A stretch of 42,525 bases of DNA, taken from NCBI GenBank assembly GCA_001797495.1, contig MGPS01000061.1, positions 1 to 42,525 on the forward strand, written 5' to 3'. Under the pieces are notes generated by a model. It was not told where the DNA came from. It was given only the letters and a program-made list of their open reading frames with translations, and ran no database searches. Made by a program: the position numbers and the translations under genes. Of this stretch, positions 41,979 through 42,525 are shown piece by piece. Source of the stretch: Deltaproteobacteria bacterium GWC2_42_11. GTDB taxonomy: Bacteria; Desulfobacterota; GWC2-55-46; UBA9637; GWC2-42-11. Each line of letters opens with the position of its first letter. Position 1 is the first letter of the stretch.

Positions 41979-42525
41979 ATGACCTTTAGTGACCTTCGGG
42001 AATTTTTAAATCATCTGGAATCAAAGAAACTGCTTAAAAGGGTGGCTGCGCAGGTTGATGCAAACCTTGAGATAGCCGGGATCATGGACAGGCTTGTGAA
42101 GAGTAATGGTCCTGCTGTTATCTTTGAAAATGTCCAAGGCTATAACATCCCTGTTGTTGCAAACCTCTTTGGCACAGTTGAAAGGGTTGCGATGGGGCTT
42201 GGCATTTCAGAGGATGAACTTGCAGACATTGGGAAATTTCTTGTTCACCTTCAAAGACCTGAACCGCCTGAAGGCATCTGGGAGGCTATAAAGTCAATTC
42301 CATTTTTTGCAAAGATGCTGACGCTGGGTCCAAAAACAGTCAAGAATGCGCCGTGTCAGGAAGTTGTGCTTGAGGGCGGGTCAGTAGATTTATCAAGATT
42401 TCCAATAATAAAGTGCTGGCCTGATGACGCAGCGCCTTTAATAACATGGCCCCTTGTTATAACAAGACCCCCTGATGACGGTCCGATAAATGTCGGCGTT
42501 TACAGGATGCAGTATATTGATAAAA
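41979..42525 (+). CDS. ubiD: UbiD-family prenylated-FMN decarboxylase (3' truncated by window end)
   Basis: Decarboxylates polyprenyl-4-hydroxybenzoate using prenylated FMN made by UbiX. The first 182 codons are visible from ATG 41979 (GAGG five bases ahead): MTFSDLREFLNHLESKKLLK, then PAVIFENVQGYNIPVVANLFGT, ERVAMGLG, and the DLSRFPIIKCWPDDAAPLIT block with TWPLVITR, all typical of UbiD. The frame is open to the end of the window, so the catalytic Glu-Arg-Glu region is not seen. No ubiX is in the window; it may follow. Confidence 0.92.
   Translation, partial: MTFSDLREFLNHLESKKLLKRVAAQVDANLEIAGIMDRLVKSNGPAVIFENVQGYNIPVVANLFGTVERVAMGLGISEDELADIGKFLVHLQRPEPPEGIWEAIKSIPFFAKMLTLGPKTVKNAPCQEVVLEGGSVDLSRFPIIKCWPDDAAPLITWPLVITRPPDDGPINVGVYRMQYIDK

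Noticed and set aside
42106-42291. 61-codon ORF near the window end
   Set aside because: It is an out-of-frame shadow inside the truncated ubiD reading frame that begins at 41979.

Overview
The window reads as chromosomal DNA of a Gram-negative bacterium of moderate-to-low GC (about 40% by eye). Support for an outer membrane and a respiratory lifestyle comes from a BamD-type lipoprotein, phosphatidylserine decarboxylase and synthase, a Tat-exported protein and a ubiquinone-type quinone pathway. The order ilvD-ilvB-ilvN-ilvC ... psd-pssA-leuA recalls deltaproteobacterial, Nitrospirota, Nitrospinota or NC10-like lineages. No rRNA or other firm taxonomic marker is present, so this placement is inference.

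Layout. (1) 1-3059: the tail of an unknown gene, a degenerate hairpin/attC-like repeat, endonuclease III (nth), BamD-like lipoprotein, a TPR protein and a DUF465-type protein. (2) 3066-8050: branched-chain amino-acid genes ilvD, ilvB, ilvN, ilvC, closed by an intrinsic terminator at 8222-8253 that is preceded by an 11-copy ACAG tract just behind a small start codon. (3) 8265-19479: a chemosensory cluster, cheR-TPR, double cheW, Tat-exported binding protein, MCP, phosphate-type binding protein, cheA-REC, a four-helix-bundle protein, cheB and a REC-PAS protein. It lies between ilvC and psd and is riddled with short repeats. (4) 19707-22698: psd, pssA, leuA. (5) 22698-29126: ubiG, ubiU, ubiV, a UbiK/phasin-like coiled coil, ubiB, ubiE, ubiT. 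(6) 29136-39596: housekeeping genes (yjbQ, rsmD, coaD, an aspartate-type aminotransferase, uvrB, a DEAD-box helicase, small stress/redox proteins, rplU, rpmA, obg). (7) 39746-42525: a UbiC-like chorismate lyase, ubiA, a nitroreductase-family protein and the first 182 codons of ubiD.

The most notable system is the quinone set. Regions 5 and 7 together encode chorismate lyase, prenyltransferase, decarboxylase, O- and C-methyltransferases, UbiB and the three proteins UbiT, UbiU and UbiV, which in proteobacteria make ubiquinone without O2. The Fe-S cysteines of UbiU and UbiV are conserved at exactly the E. coli spacings. No flavin monooxygenase (UbiH/I/F type) is seen. The simplest reading is O2-independent synthesis of ubiquinone or a close methoxylated benzoquinone. 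Two further proteins inside these blocks, the coiled coil at 25669 and the nitroreductase at 41327, are candidate extra components.

A second theme is repeats. At least eight families of short, mostly palindromic or text-like repeats fill spacers. Several have entered reading frames at termini and linkers (CheR, CheA, CheB, REC-PAS, UbiG, UbiU, UbiV, UbiT), giving repeat-derived peptide segments. Many longest-ORF starts in this window are therefore too early; starts given here were chosen from Shine-Dalgarno sites and family N-termini.
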